Shown one piece after another: positions 50,382 to 61,100 of a stretch of 64,000 bases of DNA (positions are counted from its first letter, which is position 1; every line of letters starts with the position of its first letter). A model generated the notes under the pieces. That model was not told the origin of the DNA. It made no database searches and saw nothing but the letters and a program-made list of their open reading frames with translations. The DNA comes from Pedobacter sp. KBW06 (GTDB taxonomy: Bacteria; Bacteroidota; Bacteroidia; Sphingobacteriales; Sphingobacteriaceae): contig NZ_QAJL01000009.1 in assembly GCF_003852525.1 (NCBI RefSeq), forward strand, positions 62,001 to 126,000, written 5' to 3'. The translations under genes were made by a program, and so were the position numbers.

Positions 50382-51716
50382 ATGAATACAAAAACCACAT
50401 CTAAGATTATCCCTGTTAAAAAACCTAAAATCAATGTAATTACTTTGGGTTGTTCCAAAAACCTTTACGATTCAGAAGTTTTAATGGGGCAGCTTCGCGG
50501 CAACAGCATGGATGTGGTTCATGAATCCGATAAAATGGGTAAGGATGACATCGTAGTGATCAATACCTGCGGTTTTATCGACAATGCAAAACAGGAATCT
50601 ATCGATACGATCCTGCAATACAGCGAACTTAAAGAGGCTGGAAAAATAGGAAAAGTAATCGTGACCGGTTGTTTGTCTGAAAGGTACAAACCAGAGCTGG
50701 AAGCAGAGATTACCAATGTAGATGCTTTCTTTGGTACCAATGATTTAAATAACATCTTACATTCCTTAGGTGCGAATTATAAACACGAACTGATCGGAGA
50801 AAGATTATTGACCACTCCTTCTCATTTCGCCTATTTCAAAATTGCGGAAGGCTGTAACCGCCCCTGCTCTTTCTGTGCCATTCCTTTAATGCGTGGAAAA
50901 CACGTTTCCCGCGACATGCAGGAATTGGTAAATGAAGCAAAGATCCTGGCTGCCAATGGTACAAAGGAGCTGATCCTGATCGCTCAGGACCTGACCTATT
51001 ACGGTCTGGATATCTATGGAAAACGTAACCTTGATGAATTGTTAAGACGTCTTTCTGATGTTCCTGGAATTGAATGGATCAGGTTACAATATGCTTACCC
51101 TTCCGGCTTCCCTATGGAAATCCTGGATGCGATGAACGAACGTGAAAACATCTGTAAATACCTGGACATGCCTTTACAGCACATCACAGACAACATGCTG
51201 AAGTCGATGCGTCGTGGAATCACGAAACAGAAAACAATAGACATTGTAAACCAGATCAGGGATAAAGTACCTAACATCGCCATGCGTACCACTTTAATCT
51301 GTGGATATCCTGGTGAAACAGAGCAGGATTTTGAAGAAATGCTGAGCTGGGTAGAAGAAACAAGATTCGACAGACTGGGATGTTTCACTTATTCTCATGA
51401 AGAAAAAACCCATGCGCATAACCTTGTAGATGATGTACCGGATGAAGTGAAACAGGAACGTGTGGATGCCATCATGGAATTACAACAAGGGATCTCATTT
51501 GATATCAATCAGGAAAAAGTAGGAAAAACCTATAAAGTTCTGGTCGACAGAAAAGAAGGTGATTTCTTTATAGGACGTACAGAATTTGACTCTCCGGAGG
51601 TTGATAATGAGGTTTTAATTGATGCTGCGACAGGTTATGCAGCCAATGGAAGCTTCGTTAATGTGAAGATTGACAGGGCCGAAGACTTCGATCTATATGG
51701 ACAAATTGTAAAATAA
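50382..51716 (+). CDS. rimO: Ribosomal protein S12 methylthiotransferase RimO
   Basis: Radical-SAM enzyme that adds a methylthio group to an aspartate of ribosomal protein S12. 444 residues. The N-terminal UPF0004 domain binds a cluster through cysteines in TLGCSKN, VINTCGFI and VTGCLSERY. The radical-SAM triad is CNRPCSFC (about residues 159-166), followed by FCAIPLMRGKHVSR, LQYAYPSGFP and MPLQHITDNMLKSMRRG. A TRAM domain closes the protein. It is downstream of ftsY with a 38-base gap and probably co-transcribed with it; bshC follows after 46 bases. Confidence 0.98.
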   Translation: MNTKTTSKIIPVKKPKINVITLGCSKNLYDSEVLMGQLRGNSMDVVHESDKMGKDDIVVINTCGFIDNAKQESIDTILQYSELKEAGKIGKVIVTGCLSERYKPELEAEITNVDAFFGTNDLNNILHSLGANYKHELIGERLLTTPSHFAYFKIAEGCNRPCSFCAIPLMRGKHVSRDMQELVNEAKILAANGTKELILIAQDLTYYGLDIYGKRNLDELLRRLSDVPGIEWIRLQYAYPSGFPMEILDAMNERENICKYLDMPLQHITDNMLKSMRRGITKQKTIDIVNQIRDKVPNIAMRTTLICGYPGETEQDFEEMLSWVEETRFDRLGCFTYSHEEKTHAHNLVDDVPDEVKQERVDAIMELQQGISFDINQEKVGKTYKVLVDRKEGDFFIGRTEFDSPEVDNEVLIDAATGYAANGSFVNVKIDRAEDFDLYGQIVK

Positions 51717-51762
51717 AAGCGGGATGTAAGGAGTTCTGGTTTATTAACTTAAATTCGTGGCA

Positions 51763-53355
51763 ATGCAGGCCAAATACATCTCTTACCAGGAAACAAATGC
51801 CTTCTCCTCCGCTGTACTGGATTACATCAGTGGGAAGGATCAGTTAAGTGCTTTTTATAAGTATATACCGGATTTTGAAGGCTTTGCAAAGGCCATCGCC
51901 AACCGCAACTTTAAAGGAAACAGGTCTACACTGACCCGGATCCTCAAAAAGCAATATTCGTCTATTGAACCATCGGCTTTAGTAGCACAAAACATTAACC
52001 TTCTGGCTGATGACCGGACTTTTACCATTACCACCGGTCATCAGCTCAATATATTTACCGGACCCCTTTATTTTATATATAAGATCGTTACTGCCATCAA
52101 TCTTGCAAAAGAGCTGAAGGAGAAATTTCCGGATTATAATTTCGTGCCCGTTTACTGGATGGCGACCGAAGATCATGATTTTGAAGAAATCAATCATGTG
52201 AAGATCGAAGACAGAATGCTGACCTGGAACAAAAAGGCAGCAGGTGCGACCGGAAGATTGAGTACAAAAGATATCACAGAGGTTTTGATCGCCTATAAAG
52301 GTTATCTGGGCATTACTGAAAATGGCCTGCAATTATCTGAAATTGTAGATCATGCTTATTCCCATCATGAAAAACTTTCTGATGCAACACGTGAGCTGGT
52401 AGATGCTTTATTTGGAAAGTATGGATTGGTTTGCGTAGATGCAGATGAACATGAGCTTAAAAAGCAATTTGCGCCTGTTATTGAAGCAGATATTACCGGG
52501 CAACACAGCTTTAAACACATTTCTTCCAGCAATGCTTTACTGGAAGAAAAAGGATATAAAACACAGGTCAATCCGAGAGAAATCAATTTCTTCTATATGA
52601 CCGATCAGCTTCGCGAAAGAATCATTGAAGAAGATCAGGTTTATAAGGTCATGAATACGGACATCCGTTTTACGGAAGCTGAGCTGCAACAGGAGATTCT
52701 TGATTTTCCGGAACGGTTTAGTCCGAATGTAGTGATGCGTCCGGTATATCAGGAAATCATCCTTCCTAACCTTGCGTACATTGGAGGTGGTGCCGAACTC
52801 ACTTATTGGCTGCAATTGAAAGCTAATTTCGATTATTATCAAATAGATTTTCCGGTATTGCTGCTCCGTAATTCGGCCCTGGTGATTGATAAACGGAGTC
52901 AGACGAGGATGCAAATTCTGGGAATTAACCACACCAATCTATTTAAGGATCCGTTGACCTTAAAGAATGACTGGATTAAGGCACATGTGACCTTACAGTT
53001 GTCGCTGGACGACGAGCAGCGTGCCATCAGTGCTGTTTTTGATCAGATCAAGCTCAATGCCTACAAGATCGACAAGACCTTGTCTCAATCCGCCGATGCG
53101 GCTAAAACAAGAGCCTTAAAGCTCATCGCCAATCTGGAGAAAAAAATGCTGAGGGCAGAAAAGCGCAAGCACGATACCTCACTTACACAGATTGACAATT
53201 TAAAAGAAAAGTTATTCCCTACCGGAGTTCTACAGGAGCGTGTACTGAACATTGCCCCTATGTATGTACAGTATGGAGATGACTTTATCAATTCGCTGAT
53301 CCTTAATTTCAAACCACTGGACCATCAGTTTACGGTTCTCTTTGCTTCATCATAA
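51763..53355 (+). CDS. bshC: Bacillithiol biosynthesis cysteine-adding enzyme BshC
   Basis: Adds cysteine to glucosaminyl malate, the last step of bacillithiol synthesis. 530 residues from the ATG at 51763; a GTG two codons upstream is less likely. Family motifs: MQAKYISYQETNAFS at the start, FTITTGHQLNIFTGPLYFIY, PVYWMATEDHDFEEINHV (the WMA-EDHD nucleotidyltransferase-like site), FSPNVVMRPVYQEIILPNLAYIGG and a long C-terminal coiled coil (residues about 440-490). Bacillithiol is the main thiol in many Bacteroidota. Its stop overlaps the next start (TAATG). Confidence 0.97.
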   Translation: MQAKYISYQETNAFSSAVLDYISGKDQLSAFYKYIPDFEGFAKAIANRNFKGNRSTLTRILKKQYSSIEPSALVAQNINLLADDRTFTITTGHQLNIFTGPLYFIYKIVTAINLAKELKEKFPDYNFVPVYWMATEDHDFEEINHVKIEDRMLTWNKKAAGATGRLSTKDITEVLIAYKGYLGITENGLQLSEIVDHAYSHHEKLSDATRELVDALFGKYGLVCVDADEHELKKQFAPVIEADITGQHSFKHISSSNALLEEKGYKTQVNPREINFFYMTDQLRERIIEEDQVYKVMNTDIRFTEAELQQEILDFPERFSPNVVMRPVYQEIILPNLAYIGGGAELTYWLQLKANFDYYQIDFPVLLLRNSALVIDKRSQTRMQILGINHTNLFKDPLTLKNDWIKAHVTLQLSLDDEQRAISAVFDQIKLNAYKIDKTLSQSADAAKTRALKLIANLEKKMLRAEKRKHDTSLTQIDNLKEKLFPTGVLQERVLNIAPMYVQYGDDFINSLILNFKPLDHQFTVLFASS

Positions 53356-54437
53356 TGATTTTTCACACTTTTACCGAACAAAAACTACGTCAGTTTACAG
53401 AAAACGTATTCCTTAAAATGGGATGCCCTGTTCCTGACGCACAACTGGCTGCAGATGTCTTGTTAAAATCTGACCTGAGGGGAATAGATTCCCATGGGGT
53501 AGCCCGTCTGAGCGGCTATGTGAGGTTATGGGAAAAAGAACGGATCAATGCGACACCAGAGGTCAGGATCGTCCATGAAACAGCTACTACTGCTACCGTA
53601 GACGGAGATGCAGGTCTGGGCTTAGTCGTTGCTCCCTTTGCGATGAAAGTGGCGATTGAAAAAGCTAAAATTTATGGAAGCGGATGGGTGGCCGTTAAAA
53701 ATTCCAATCATTTCGGGATTGCCGGATACCATGCCCTAATGGCGGTAGAACAGGATATGATTGGGATCAGCATGACCAATGCAAGTCCGCTTGTAGCTCC
53801 TACTTATGCCAATGAAAGGTTATTGGGAACCAATCCGATGTGTTATGCTTTTCCTGCAGGAAAGTATCCTCCTTTAGTGGTGGATATGGCTACCGCAGCG
53901 GCTGCAAACGGGAAACTGGAAATCGCCCAAAGGGCAAACCAACCAATTCCTGAGGGTTGGGTGCAGGACAAAGATGGAAATCCTTCTACGAGCGCACATC
54001 AGCTAAAAGATGGGGGTTCCCTCCTGCCCTTAGGTAGTGATAAAGACCATGGAAGTCATAAGGGTTATGGCCTGAGTGCTACGGTGGATATTTTGTCTGC
54101 AGTGCTTTCCGGTGCCAATTATGGGCCCTGGGTACCGCCATTTGTTGCTTTTCTGGAACCTTCAGCAAATCCTGTTGGCGCAGGTATCGGCCATTTCTTT
54201 GGTGCCATGCGAATAGATGGTTTCCGTCCGGCTGATGATTTTAAACAACACCTGGACAACTGGATTGAACGGTTTAAATCTGCCGGGACGGTTGACCCGG
54301 ATAAAAAGGTGATCATTCCCGGAGAGCCGGAATATGCGTTTGAGCAGGAACGGAAAATTCAGGGCATTCCTTTGATTGATGTCGTAGTGAATGACCTGAA
54401 TGAACTCGCTGTAAAACTTGGGATCGAAGGACTTTAG
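53355..54437 (+). CDS. Malate/L-lactate/ureidoglycolate-type dehydrogenase (Ldh2 family)
   Basis: NAD(P)-dependent 2-hydroxyacid dehydrogenase of the Ldh2/MDH2 family, 360 residues. It has LKSDLRGIDSHGVARLSGYV (the DSHG substrate motif), ATVDGDAGLGLVVAPFAM, VAVKNSNHFGIAGYHALMA (the catalytic His region), GTNPMCYAFPAG, VDMATAAAANGKLEIAQRAN, DKDHGSHKGYGLSATVDILS and FFGAMRIDGFRP. The substrate could be malate, lactate, ureidoglycolate or another 2-hydroxyacid, and the sequence does not decide. It is translationally coupled to bshC by a one-base overlap. Its end is 3 bases from a convergent gene, with no terminator between. Confidence 0.93.
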   Translation: MIFHTFTEQKLRQFTENVFLKMGCPVPDAQLAADVLLKSDLRGIDSHGVARLSGYVRLWEKERINATPEVRIVHETATTATVDGDAGLGLVVAPFAMKVAIEKAKIYGSGWVAVKNSNHFGIAGYHALMAVEQDMIGISMTNASPLVAPTYANERLLGTNPMCYAFPAGKYPPLVVDMATAAAANGKLEIAQRANQPIPEGWVQDKDGNPSTSAHQLKDGGSLLPLGSDKDHGSHKGYGLSATVDILSAVLSGANYGPWVPPFVAFLEPSANPVGAGIGHFFGAMRIDGFRPADDFKQHLDNWIERFKSAGTVDPDKKVIIPGEPEYAFEQERKIQGIPLIDVVVNDLNELAVKLGIEGL

Positions 54438-54440
54438 TTC

Positions 54441-55754
54441 TTACTTGTCCAGTTCGAGATTTTCATCCCCTTCTTCATATTTAAGGAAGACCATGAGCAT
54501 GGTCATCATCTCATCTGTTGTTTTCATATCGTTGGCAGAGAAGACCATTTTTGGAGGATGATTGGGATTGTTTGGATTCTCTTTGGTATTGTCGTAGAGT
54601 GCTTCGATCGTTAAAATTGATCCTTTTGGAACCTTAATCAGTTTTTTATACCTGTAAATTTCCTGCCATTTGAAATCCCATGAAGGAATAGAAACCAATT
54701 TAATGGTATCGCCCTGCGGAGTTACTGCATATGCTTTAAAAGTCTTACCCAGCAAATGCATGTGTGGCCATACATATAACAGGGATTGATCCTGAGGTGT
54801 TACAATTTTAAGGTTGAAGGCTTTGGTCGTGTCTGCAGGAATCATAAAATAAGGTTCAATGGAACTTTCTCCAACTCCTGCTGAGCCCAGGCTAATCACG
54901 TCTACTTTTCTTTTCACCGGAGATTTGGTGAAGAAAAAGTTGATTCCAGACATTTCTTCCTCATCTTTACCTGTAGGGGCATAGTGGATAGTGACTAAAA
55001 TTACGCCACGTTTTGGCATTATCCAACCAAAATCCTTGGGATAGGATTCAAATGAGGTTCCTGGAATCCAGCCTCCATAATAGTCCATTTTCTTTTTGAA
55101 GGGCAGGTATTGATCATAGCTGCTCCGGTCTGAACCACTAAGGTCAACATAATCTGCTCCCTGAAGGATGTCCACATCGCTCTCCACCGGATGAACAGCA
55201 AAGTTTGCATGGTGAATCACCTTTTTATTACTGGAAACAAATTCTACGGCTTCTACATTTTGCGCTTTAGCCAGGTCAAAAGGAATTTTAAAGACCAGGA
55301 ACCTTTCTTCATTATCGCCCTTAATAAAAAAGGGCTTAGTCACTTTCAGCACGGTATCCGGCTTTCTATGATATTGGGTCCCTTTGACAAATGCGGTTGA
55401 GCGCTCTGTCGTTGATTTCTTTGCTAAACCTTCAGGCATTTTACTGTCGACCCATTTCACAATGAGCTCTTTTTCGGCTTTACTCAGCGAGCGGTCATTA
55501 TGAAATGTGCGGTAATTGTTGTCCGGTTTCCACGGTGGCATATAACCAGATTGTACGACATCCTTAATAAAGGTTCCTCTTTTAGCCACATCCTGATAGG
55601 TGAGCAGGGAGAAAGGCGCTGCTTCTCCAGGTCGGTGACAAGGCGCACATTTTTGTTGAATAATGGGCGCAATATGCGTCGAAAAGGTAACTTTTTGAGC
55701 GATGATTTGATTGCAAAAAAAGAAGGAAAGAAAAGTAAAAATCAGGATTCTCAT
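54441..55754 (-). CDS. Cytochrome c / copper-monooxygenase-like (PHM-fold) exported protein
   Basis: 437 residues with a signal peptide (LIFTFLSFFFCNQIIAQ). The N-terminal part is a c-type cytochrome: heme motif CAPCH at 36-40 and Met72 in SGYMPPW as probable axial ligand. The rest (about 130-430) resembles the two copper-binding lobes of ascorbate-dependent monooxygenases of the PHM type: KVIHHANF and VTIHYAP for one site, VWPHMHLLGKTF for the other, with a later Met-rich end (MMTMLMVFLKY). This suggests an electron-fed periplasmic oxidase. It follows the thioredoxin-like gene by 20 bases. Confidence 0.8.
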   Translation of the reverse strand: MRILIFTFLSFFFCNQIIAQKVTFSTHIAPIIQQKCAPCHRPGEAAPFSLLTYQDVAKRGTFIKDVVQSGYMPPWKPDNNYRTFHNDRSLSKAEKELIVKWVDSKMPEGLAKKSTTERSTAFVKGTQYHRKPDTVLKVTKPFFIKGDNEERFLVFKIPFDLAKAQNVEAVEFVSSNKKVIHHANFAVHPVESDVDILQGADYVDLSGSDRSSYDQYLPFKKKMDYYGGWIPGTSFESYPKDFGWIMPKRGVILVTIHYAPTGKDEEEMSGINFFFTKSPVKRKVDVISLGSAGVGESSIEPYFMIPADTTKAFNLKIVTPQDQSLLYVWPHMHLLGKTFKAYAVTPQGDTIKLVSIPSWDFKWQEIYRYKKLIKVPKGSILTIEALYDNTKENPNNPNHPPKMVFSANDMKTTDEMMTMLMVFLKYEEGDENLELDK

Positions 55755-55774
55755 AGCTATAAGAAATGTAGGAA

Positions 55775-56359
55775 TTATATATCGTTTATCAAACAGCCTA
55801 CAGGCTTGGTTTGTGAAGTGGCGGGTATTCTTTGATTTAAAACATCATCAATGGCATTTTCAAGAAACTTCTCAGTGGTTACCTTTCTTTTTTGTCCCAG
55901 GCCACTTGCCCAGTTGTCGATCAGCCCTCTATAGGGTATCGCACCCAGTTTAGATATTAAAATGCATTCCGGTGTTGTGGTGGCTTTCAAATGATGTGTA
56001 AGTTCTTTTTTGCGGTCGATCAGCATGTTAAAACTGACCTTATACTCGTTTTGGAAATCGCTAATCTGTTTTGCAGTATATGCAGCACCGGGAAATATTC
56101 CGAAGATCCGTACCTCTGTGTATTTTTTTTGAAGGGCATTGAGTACCGGAATATAGTTTCGGCAAAGGGGGCATTCAGGAGATAGAAATACGAGTACAGT
56201 TAGTCCTGTAGGAGCTATATTTTGATTTTTCCCATTCTTATTTTGCAAAGTGATGCCACTTATTTTTTTCCAGGAAACAGCTTTTAACTGTCCCTTTACG
56301 GAGCTGGTAAACAGCAGCAGGAGCATCAGGCTTAGTATTTTTAAATCAGATGATTTCAT
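55775..56359 (-). CDS. Thioredoxin-like exported redox protein
   Basis: 194 residues from the ATG at 56359. Twelve codons upstream are open but lie inside the terminator region of the previous operon. A signal peptide (LKILSLMLLLLFTSSVKG) precedes a thioredoxin fold with the active site LSPECPLCRNY (Cys63, Cys66) and the cis-Pro region TTTPECILI. It ends with a conserved-looking tail VGCLI. It lies directly upstream of the cytochrome c/copper-site protein. The pairing fits a role in keeping copper-site cysteines reduced or in feeding electrons, which is an inference. Confidence 0.85.
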   Translation of the reverse strand: MKSSDLKILSLMLLLLFTSSVKGQLKAVSWKKISGITLQNKNGKNQNIAPTGLTVLVFLSPECPLCRNYIPVLNALQKKYTEVRIFGIFPGAAYTAKQISDFQNEYKVSFNMLIDRKKELTHHLKATTTPECILISKLGAIPYRGLIDNWASGLGQKRKVTTEKFLENAIDDVLNQRIPATSQTKPVGCLINDI

Positions 56360-56382
56360 TTCCGTATCGGTCTTTAATAAAT

Positions 56383-56406
56383 AAGGGTGCCACAATGGGC
56401 ACCCTT
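56383..56406 (-). terminator. Probable terminator after the SusC/SusD-like operon
   Basis: A nine-base stem AAGGGTGCC / GGCACCCTT with a six-base loop, just after the SusD-like stop on the minus strand. It is followed by TTATTTATT rather than a pure T-run. It separates the uptake operon from the redox pair. Confidence 0.65.
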
Positions 56407-56424
56407 AATATAATTATTATAATG

Positions 56425-58143
56425 TTATTTTTTATCCCACCATACACGGCCGAAGATGTCACTTGGGCCCTGTCCGAAGTCAGGATCTTTTTTCATGTCG
56501 TTATAAGCATCAATGATGTTTTGATAATTCAGGTTTGAAACTGTAGGGAAAGGTAAAGCAGCTCTTCTTGGAATTACCTGCTCTGTACCCTGAGCAATTA
56601 ATTTTTCTAAAGGAAGTACACTTGTGGCATTTGGATAACCTGTTCTTTTATACAATGCCCAAGCTTCACTTGGTTGCTTAAAGAAGTGCAGGTAGGCCTG
56701 ACAAGCAATCTGATCGATTCCTTTAGCAGGGTTGTAAACTACTGAAGGCTTTGCCAGATAGGCTGTAATTTCTGAAGGCGTAGCCGCTACATAGTTACTT
56801 TTGTTTTCTCTATCTACAATCTTAGCTCTGTTTGCCATATCATCATACATCATGATGGAAGCCGTAACTCCTTTATCGTACCAATCTTTTGCCGATTCAC
56901 CGGTGATTGCACGTGCAGCAAGTTCAGCTCTCATGAAACAAAAGTCAGCATAAGTAACCATTGGGAAAAAGTTAACACCTGTACCGCTATTTTCACCTGC
57001 AGCGAACAATTTAGGCTGAAGATTAGACAATGTATCTAAAACAAGAGTTCCCGGAAGACCGTTTGCCTGCGTAACGTTAATCGTTACGCTATTGAAAAAT
57101 TTCGCAAAATCAGGGGCAGCAGAAGCGTCAGGGCTGGTTGCTACACCATAATAACGTTTAGCGTCATATACCGCATTTGAAGCGATTTTTCCTTGTGCTT
57201 TAGCAGCGTCAAAATTGGCTTGAGAAAAGTAGTTAGGCTGATAGAAAAACCTGATCCTTGGATCTGCATTGGTATACATAAAATCTACTACCGGTCTTGG
57301 GGCCCTGATGCTCAATACTGACCAGTCACCACCATCAGCGATATTTGAATTAGCTTCAAATGTCCAGCTGTCTGTATTGTCAACCATAAGGTTAGCAGGG
57401 GTAGCTAAAACTTCCTGAACCCTTGTTGTCATTTTTGTTGGGTTTCTTTTCATTAAACGCATCGCCATTCTCAAACGGATTGCATTTGCCGTTTTTACCC
57501 ATTTACTGCTCGATCCTTTGAAGAACAAGTCCTGAGCTCCAAGAGAGGTCTGACCAGCTTCAGGAGTACTGGTTAATTTCAGAATTGCATCTTTTAGCTG
57601 TGTATCCAATACATCAAATAACACTTCCTGGGTATCATACTTAGGGGTAAATGTACCTCCATATTTACCTTGAAAAGCCTCATTATAAGCAATACTACCA
57701 TTGATATCAGAAACATAAAATGCGTAATATGCTTTGACAATAGATGCAATTGCCACCTGATGTACACGTTTTGCCTGTTCTTCAGCCGACATTTGTGAAA
57801 TGATATGCAATACGTCGGTGAAAGAAGCGCCTATTCCAGGATAGAACATGTTGTACCTTGTGTTCTTCAGGTTACCTGACTCCGTCACAAATGAGACACC
57901 ATTTCCTGTTAGCGGCGTTGCCATCTGCATCCATGGCATAATTCCACGCACGTTATCATAATACCATTCTGAACGTTCATTGTTCATCCGGATGGAAGCA
58001 TTCATGAATTGTTGTTCAGGAGTAATCTTGTCAAGCAATGAAGGATCTGTATTCAGTTCCACAAATTTCTCCTTTTTACAGGATGATATTGAGATGCATG
58101 CAAAGGCTACTATCCCTATCCATGCTTTATATTTTGTTTTCAT
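56425..58143 (-). CDS. SusD-like_2 family outer-membrane lipoprotein
   Basis: 572 residues; lipobox ISISSC with KKEKFVELNTDP following. It belongs to the SusD-like_2 branch rather than the classic SusD/RagB branch: FVELNTDPSLLDKITPEQQF, WVKTANAIRLRMAMRLMKRN, YADFCFMRAELAARAITGES, IACQAYLHFFKQPSEAWALY and RRAALPFPTVSNLNYQNI. It partners the SusC protein encoded 38 bases upstream. The same branch reappears at the right edge of the window, so two related systems flank the ROK regulator. Confidence 0.93.
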   Translation of the reverse strand: MKTKYKAWIGIVAFACISISSCKKEKFVELNTDPSLLDKITPEQQFMNASIRMNNERSEWYYDNVRGIMPWMQMATPLTGNGVSFVTESGNLKNTRYNMFYPGIGASFTDVLHIISQMSAEEQAKRVHQVAIASIVKAYYAFYVSDINGSIAYNEAFQGKYGGTFTPKYDTQEVLFDVLDTQLKDAILKLTSTPEAGQTSLGAQDLFFKGSSSKWVKTANAIRLRMAMRLMKRNPTKMTTRVQEVLATPANLMVDNTDSWTFEANSNIADGGDWSVLSIRAPRPVVDFMYTNADPRIRFFYQPNYFSQANFDAAKAQGKIASNAVYDAKRYYGVATSPDASAAPDFAKFFNSVTINVTQANGLPGTLVLDTLSNLQPKLFAAGENSGTGVNFFPMVTYADFCFMRAELAARAITGESAKDWYDKGVTASIMMYDDMANRAKIVDRENKSNYVAATPSEITAYLAKPSVVYNPAKGIDQIACQAYLHFFKQPSEAWALYKRTGYPNATSVLPLEKLIAQGTEQVIPRRAALPFPTVSNLNYQNIIDAYNDMKKDPDFGQGPSDIFGRVWWDKK

Positions 58144-58181
58144 CTTAATTTCTTTTAAAAAATATTTTACAAACTCAGGTT

Positions 58182-61100
58182 CTATAGACTTGCTTTAATT
58201 GAAAGCGCAAATGTGCGGGTATACGGAGCACCTCCATATTCAGCAAATGCACCCGGGCTATTTGAGAATAACGATTCCGGATTGATATGATCTGGAAGAC
58301 TGTTATAAATATAAGTCAGGTTTCTTGCGATAAAGCTTAGATTCACTCTGTTGAATTTCATTTTATCTGTAAATCTTTTTGGCAAGGTATAGCCTACTGA
58401 AACTTCTCTTAATGCCACCCAGTTGTTCTCGAACGTAGAGTATTCCCTGATTCCTGTAGCCCACTGCGTTAATCTTGCATAGTGAACACGTGCACTAACT
58501 GGTTGAATTAATCCTTTTCCAACTGCGTCAGCAAAGGTAGTACCACCTACATTTACATTATTGATGATTGTTCCGTCAGCAAAAATACCTTCAGGAATGA
58601 TACCATCATTAAATGAATTTCCAGCAGCATCTTTTCTTAGTACGCCTCCATGATCTGCAGAACGGCCAGGTAGCGTGCTTTGGAATACTCCAAAGTTAGA
58701 GCCATACTGGTGAGTTCCTGAAGCCATCATACCACCTACTTTTGCATCAATCTGGAAACCAAGGTTAAAGTCTTTATATCTGAAACTGTTGATGGAACTT
58801 GCAGTAAATTTCTCCATCATACTACCTAATTTTTTATTTCCCTGACCTGCGTCACCACTTCTCCAGTAGCTACCATTGGCTTTTAACATCTTTTGTCCAT
58901 TACGTGGATCATCGATATTATTACCTTGTGCATCTTTAGCCTGATAAGAAGCAAAACCGTATCCTGTATAAATGGTTCCGTATTCTTCTCCTTCGATGGC
59001 CACAGAAGACATATCAGCACCAAAAGCATTCGCTAATGTTACACTTGTTACACCTGGTGCAAGTTTAATGACCTTATTTCTGTTGCGGGCAAAATTTAAT
59101 GTACTGTTCCACTCAAAATCTTTCGTCTTAATAGGTGAACCATTGATCAAAATCTCGATACCTTGATTCTGTATATTTCCGGCATTAATCAACTGTTTGT
59201 CTACACCACTTTCTCCAGGAACCTGTAGCGCAAGGACTTGATTGAATGTGTTTTTTCTGTAAAATGATGCGTCAATACCAATACGGTCATTCAGGAAACG
59301 CATTTCTGTACCAATTTCAAATTCTTTGGTCAGCTCATTCTTAAGGTTAGGATTTCCTTTAACAAATTCACTGTAGCCATAGCGTGGCATTTCAATATCC
59401 TTCGCATCTTTATAAGTACCGATGAATTTATATAAGCCTCTGCTCGTTTCATAAGGATTGGTTCCAAGGCCGGTATGACCATAGTTGGCTCTCAGCTTTC
59501 CATAAGAAAGGAATCCTAATCCCGGTACATTTTTCAATGACTCGGAGAAAATATAAGCCAAACCTACTGAAGGATAAAGGTAACCATAGCTACCTGTACC
59601 ATTTGGATAGGTTAACGTTGAAGACCAATCGTTACGAAGACTTACATTCAATGTCAACATGTTTTTATAGGAAATATCACCATAAGCATATACCGCGTCA
59701 GTACGCTGACTACCGTCAAGTGAGTTCTCGGTGATTAGTGTCTTTACAGAATTACCCAAGAAGAATTTACCTGGATCTTTTAAACCGCCATCGGTTCTGG
59801 TATAGGTTGTATTCTTTCCAAAATCACTTGTGGTTTCTCCACCCAAGCTAAGGTTAAAATCAAAATTGTCATTGATCTTACGACTTGCATTCAGCAAAAA
59901 CTGTAATCTGGTGCTTCTCTGATCAGATTGCCCCGATCCATATTCGCCGCCTGTGAATCCTACTCCATCACCGATATTTTTCACTTCTCTTATGGTATTC
60001 ACCTGATTAAGTGTTCCCCTAACCATCGCGTTCAACCAAGGTGTGATGTTAGCCGTAACTTCCACATTCCCCCTGAAATTGTTCTCTTTTTGTCTGTTCT
60101 TTTTAGTATATAAATCATACCAGAAAGACGACAATCCATAAGGATCCGCAGCATCTCTTAAGCGGCCGCCATTTACTTCATCTCTGTAATGGTTCATCCA
60201 GTATTTTGTATCATAGCTTCTTGGATTCGCATAAGTTAAAGCAAATAAAGGACTGCTATTGTTAGACTGGTTAATTGGATTCAAAACATTACTAACGGTA
60301 TAGTTTACACCTGCATCAATAGTAAAGATTTTACCGATTTTTCTTGACCCTCTAAAATCTACCGCATCACGGTCAAACTTATTATTAGGTAAGATTCCTT
60401 TGTTAGCCATCTTGGTATAAGACAATCTAAAGTTTCCATCTTCATTGGCACCTTGAAATGCCAAATTTGAATTGCTATAGATTCCGTTATTATAAGCATC
60501 TAAAATATTATTCGGCTGAGCATTCCATTTGATGATACGTCCATCAATATCTTTAACCTCTGAGCCGTCATATTTTGGACCAAAGCTCCAGAAATAATTG
60601 GCTTTATCCACTTGCTGCATTCCACTTGCATCCTTGGTAAAAGTTGGGGTTATACCACCTCCGAATTCATTTTGAAGATCGAAAGTACGGTAAACTTCTT
60701 CCACAGTTTGTGTATGAGAAAATGAAATTCCCAGACCTTGTCCTGATTTACCTTTCTTTGAAGTAATTAAAAGCACACCGTTCTGAGCTCTAGAACCATA
60801 TAGTGAACTTGCCGCAGCACCTTTTAATACGGTAATGCTTTCATAATCATCCGCATTTAAGTTTTTCATAATGTTACCAAAATCCTGAGGACTGTTTCCA
60901 TAAGAGTCTGCACCAGTTACACCTGGCTGAATCAATACTCCGTCAATCACAACCAATGGTTGTGTATTCTGGCTTAGAGAAGCATTTCCTCTGATCCTGA
61001 TTCTTGAAGAAGACTGAGGTCCACCGGCACCCATGTTAATCACCACACCCGCAACTTTACCATTTAGTGCATTCACCAAATTCGGCTCATTTGCACGGGT

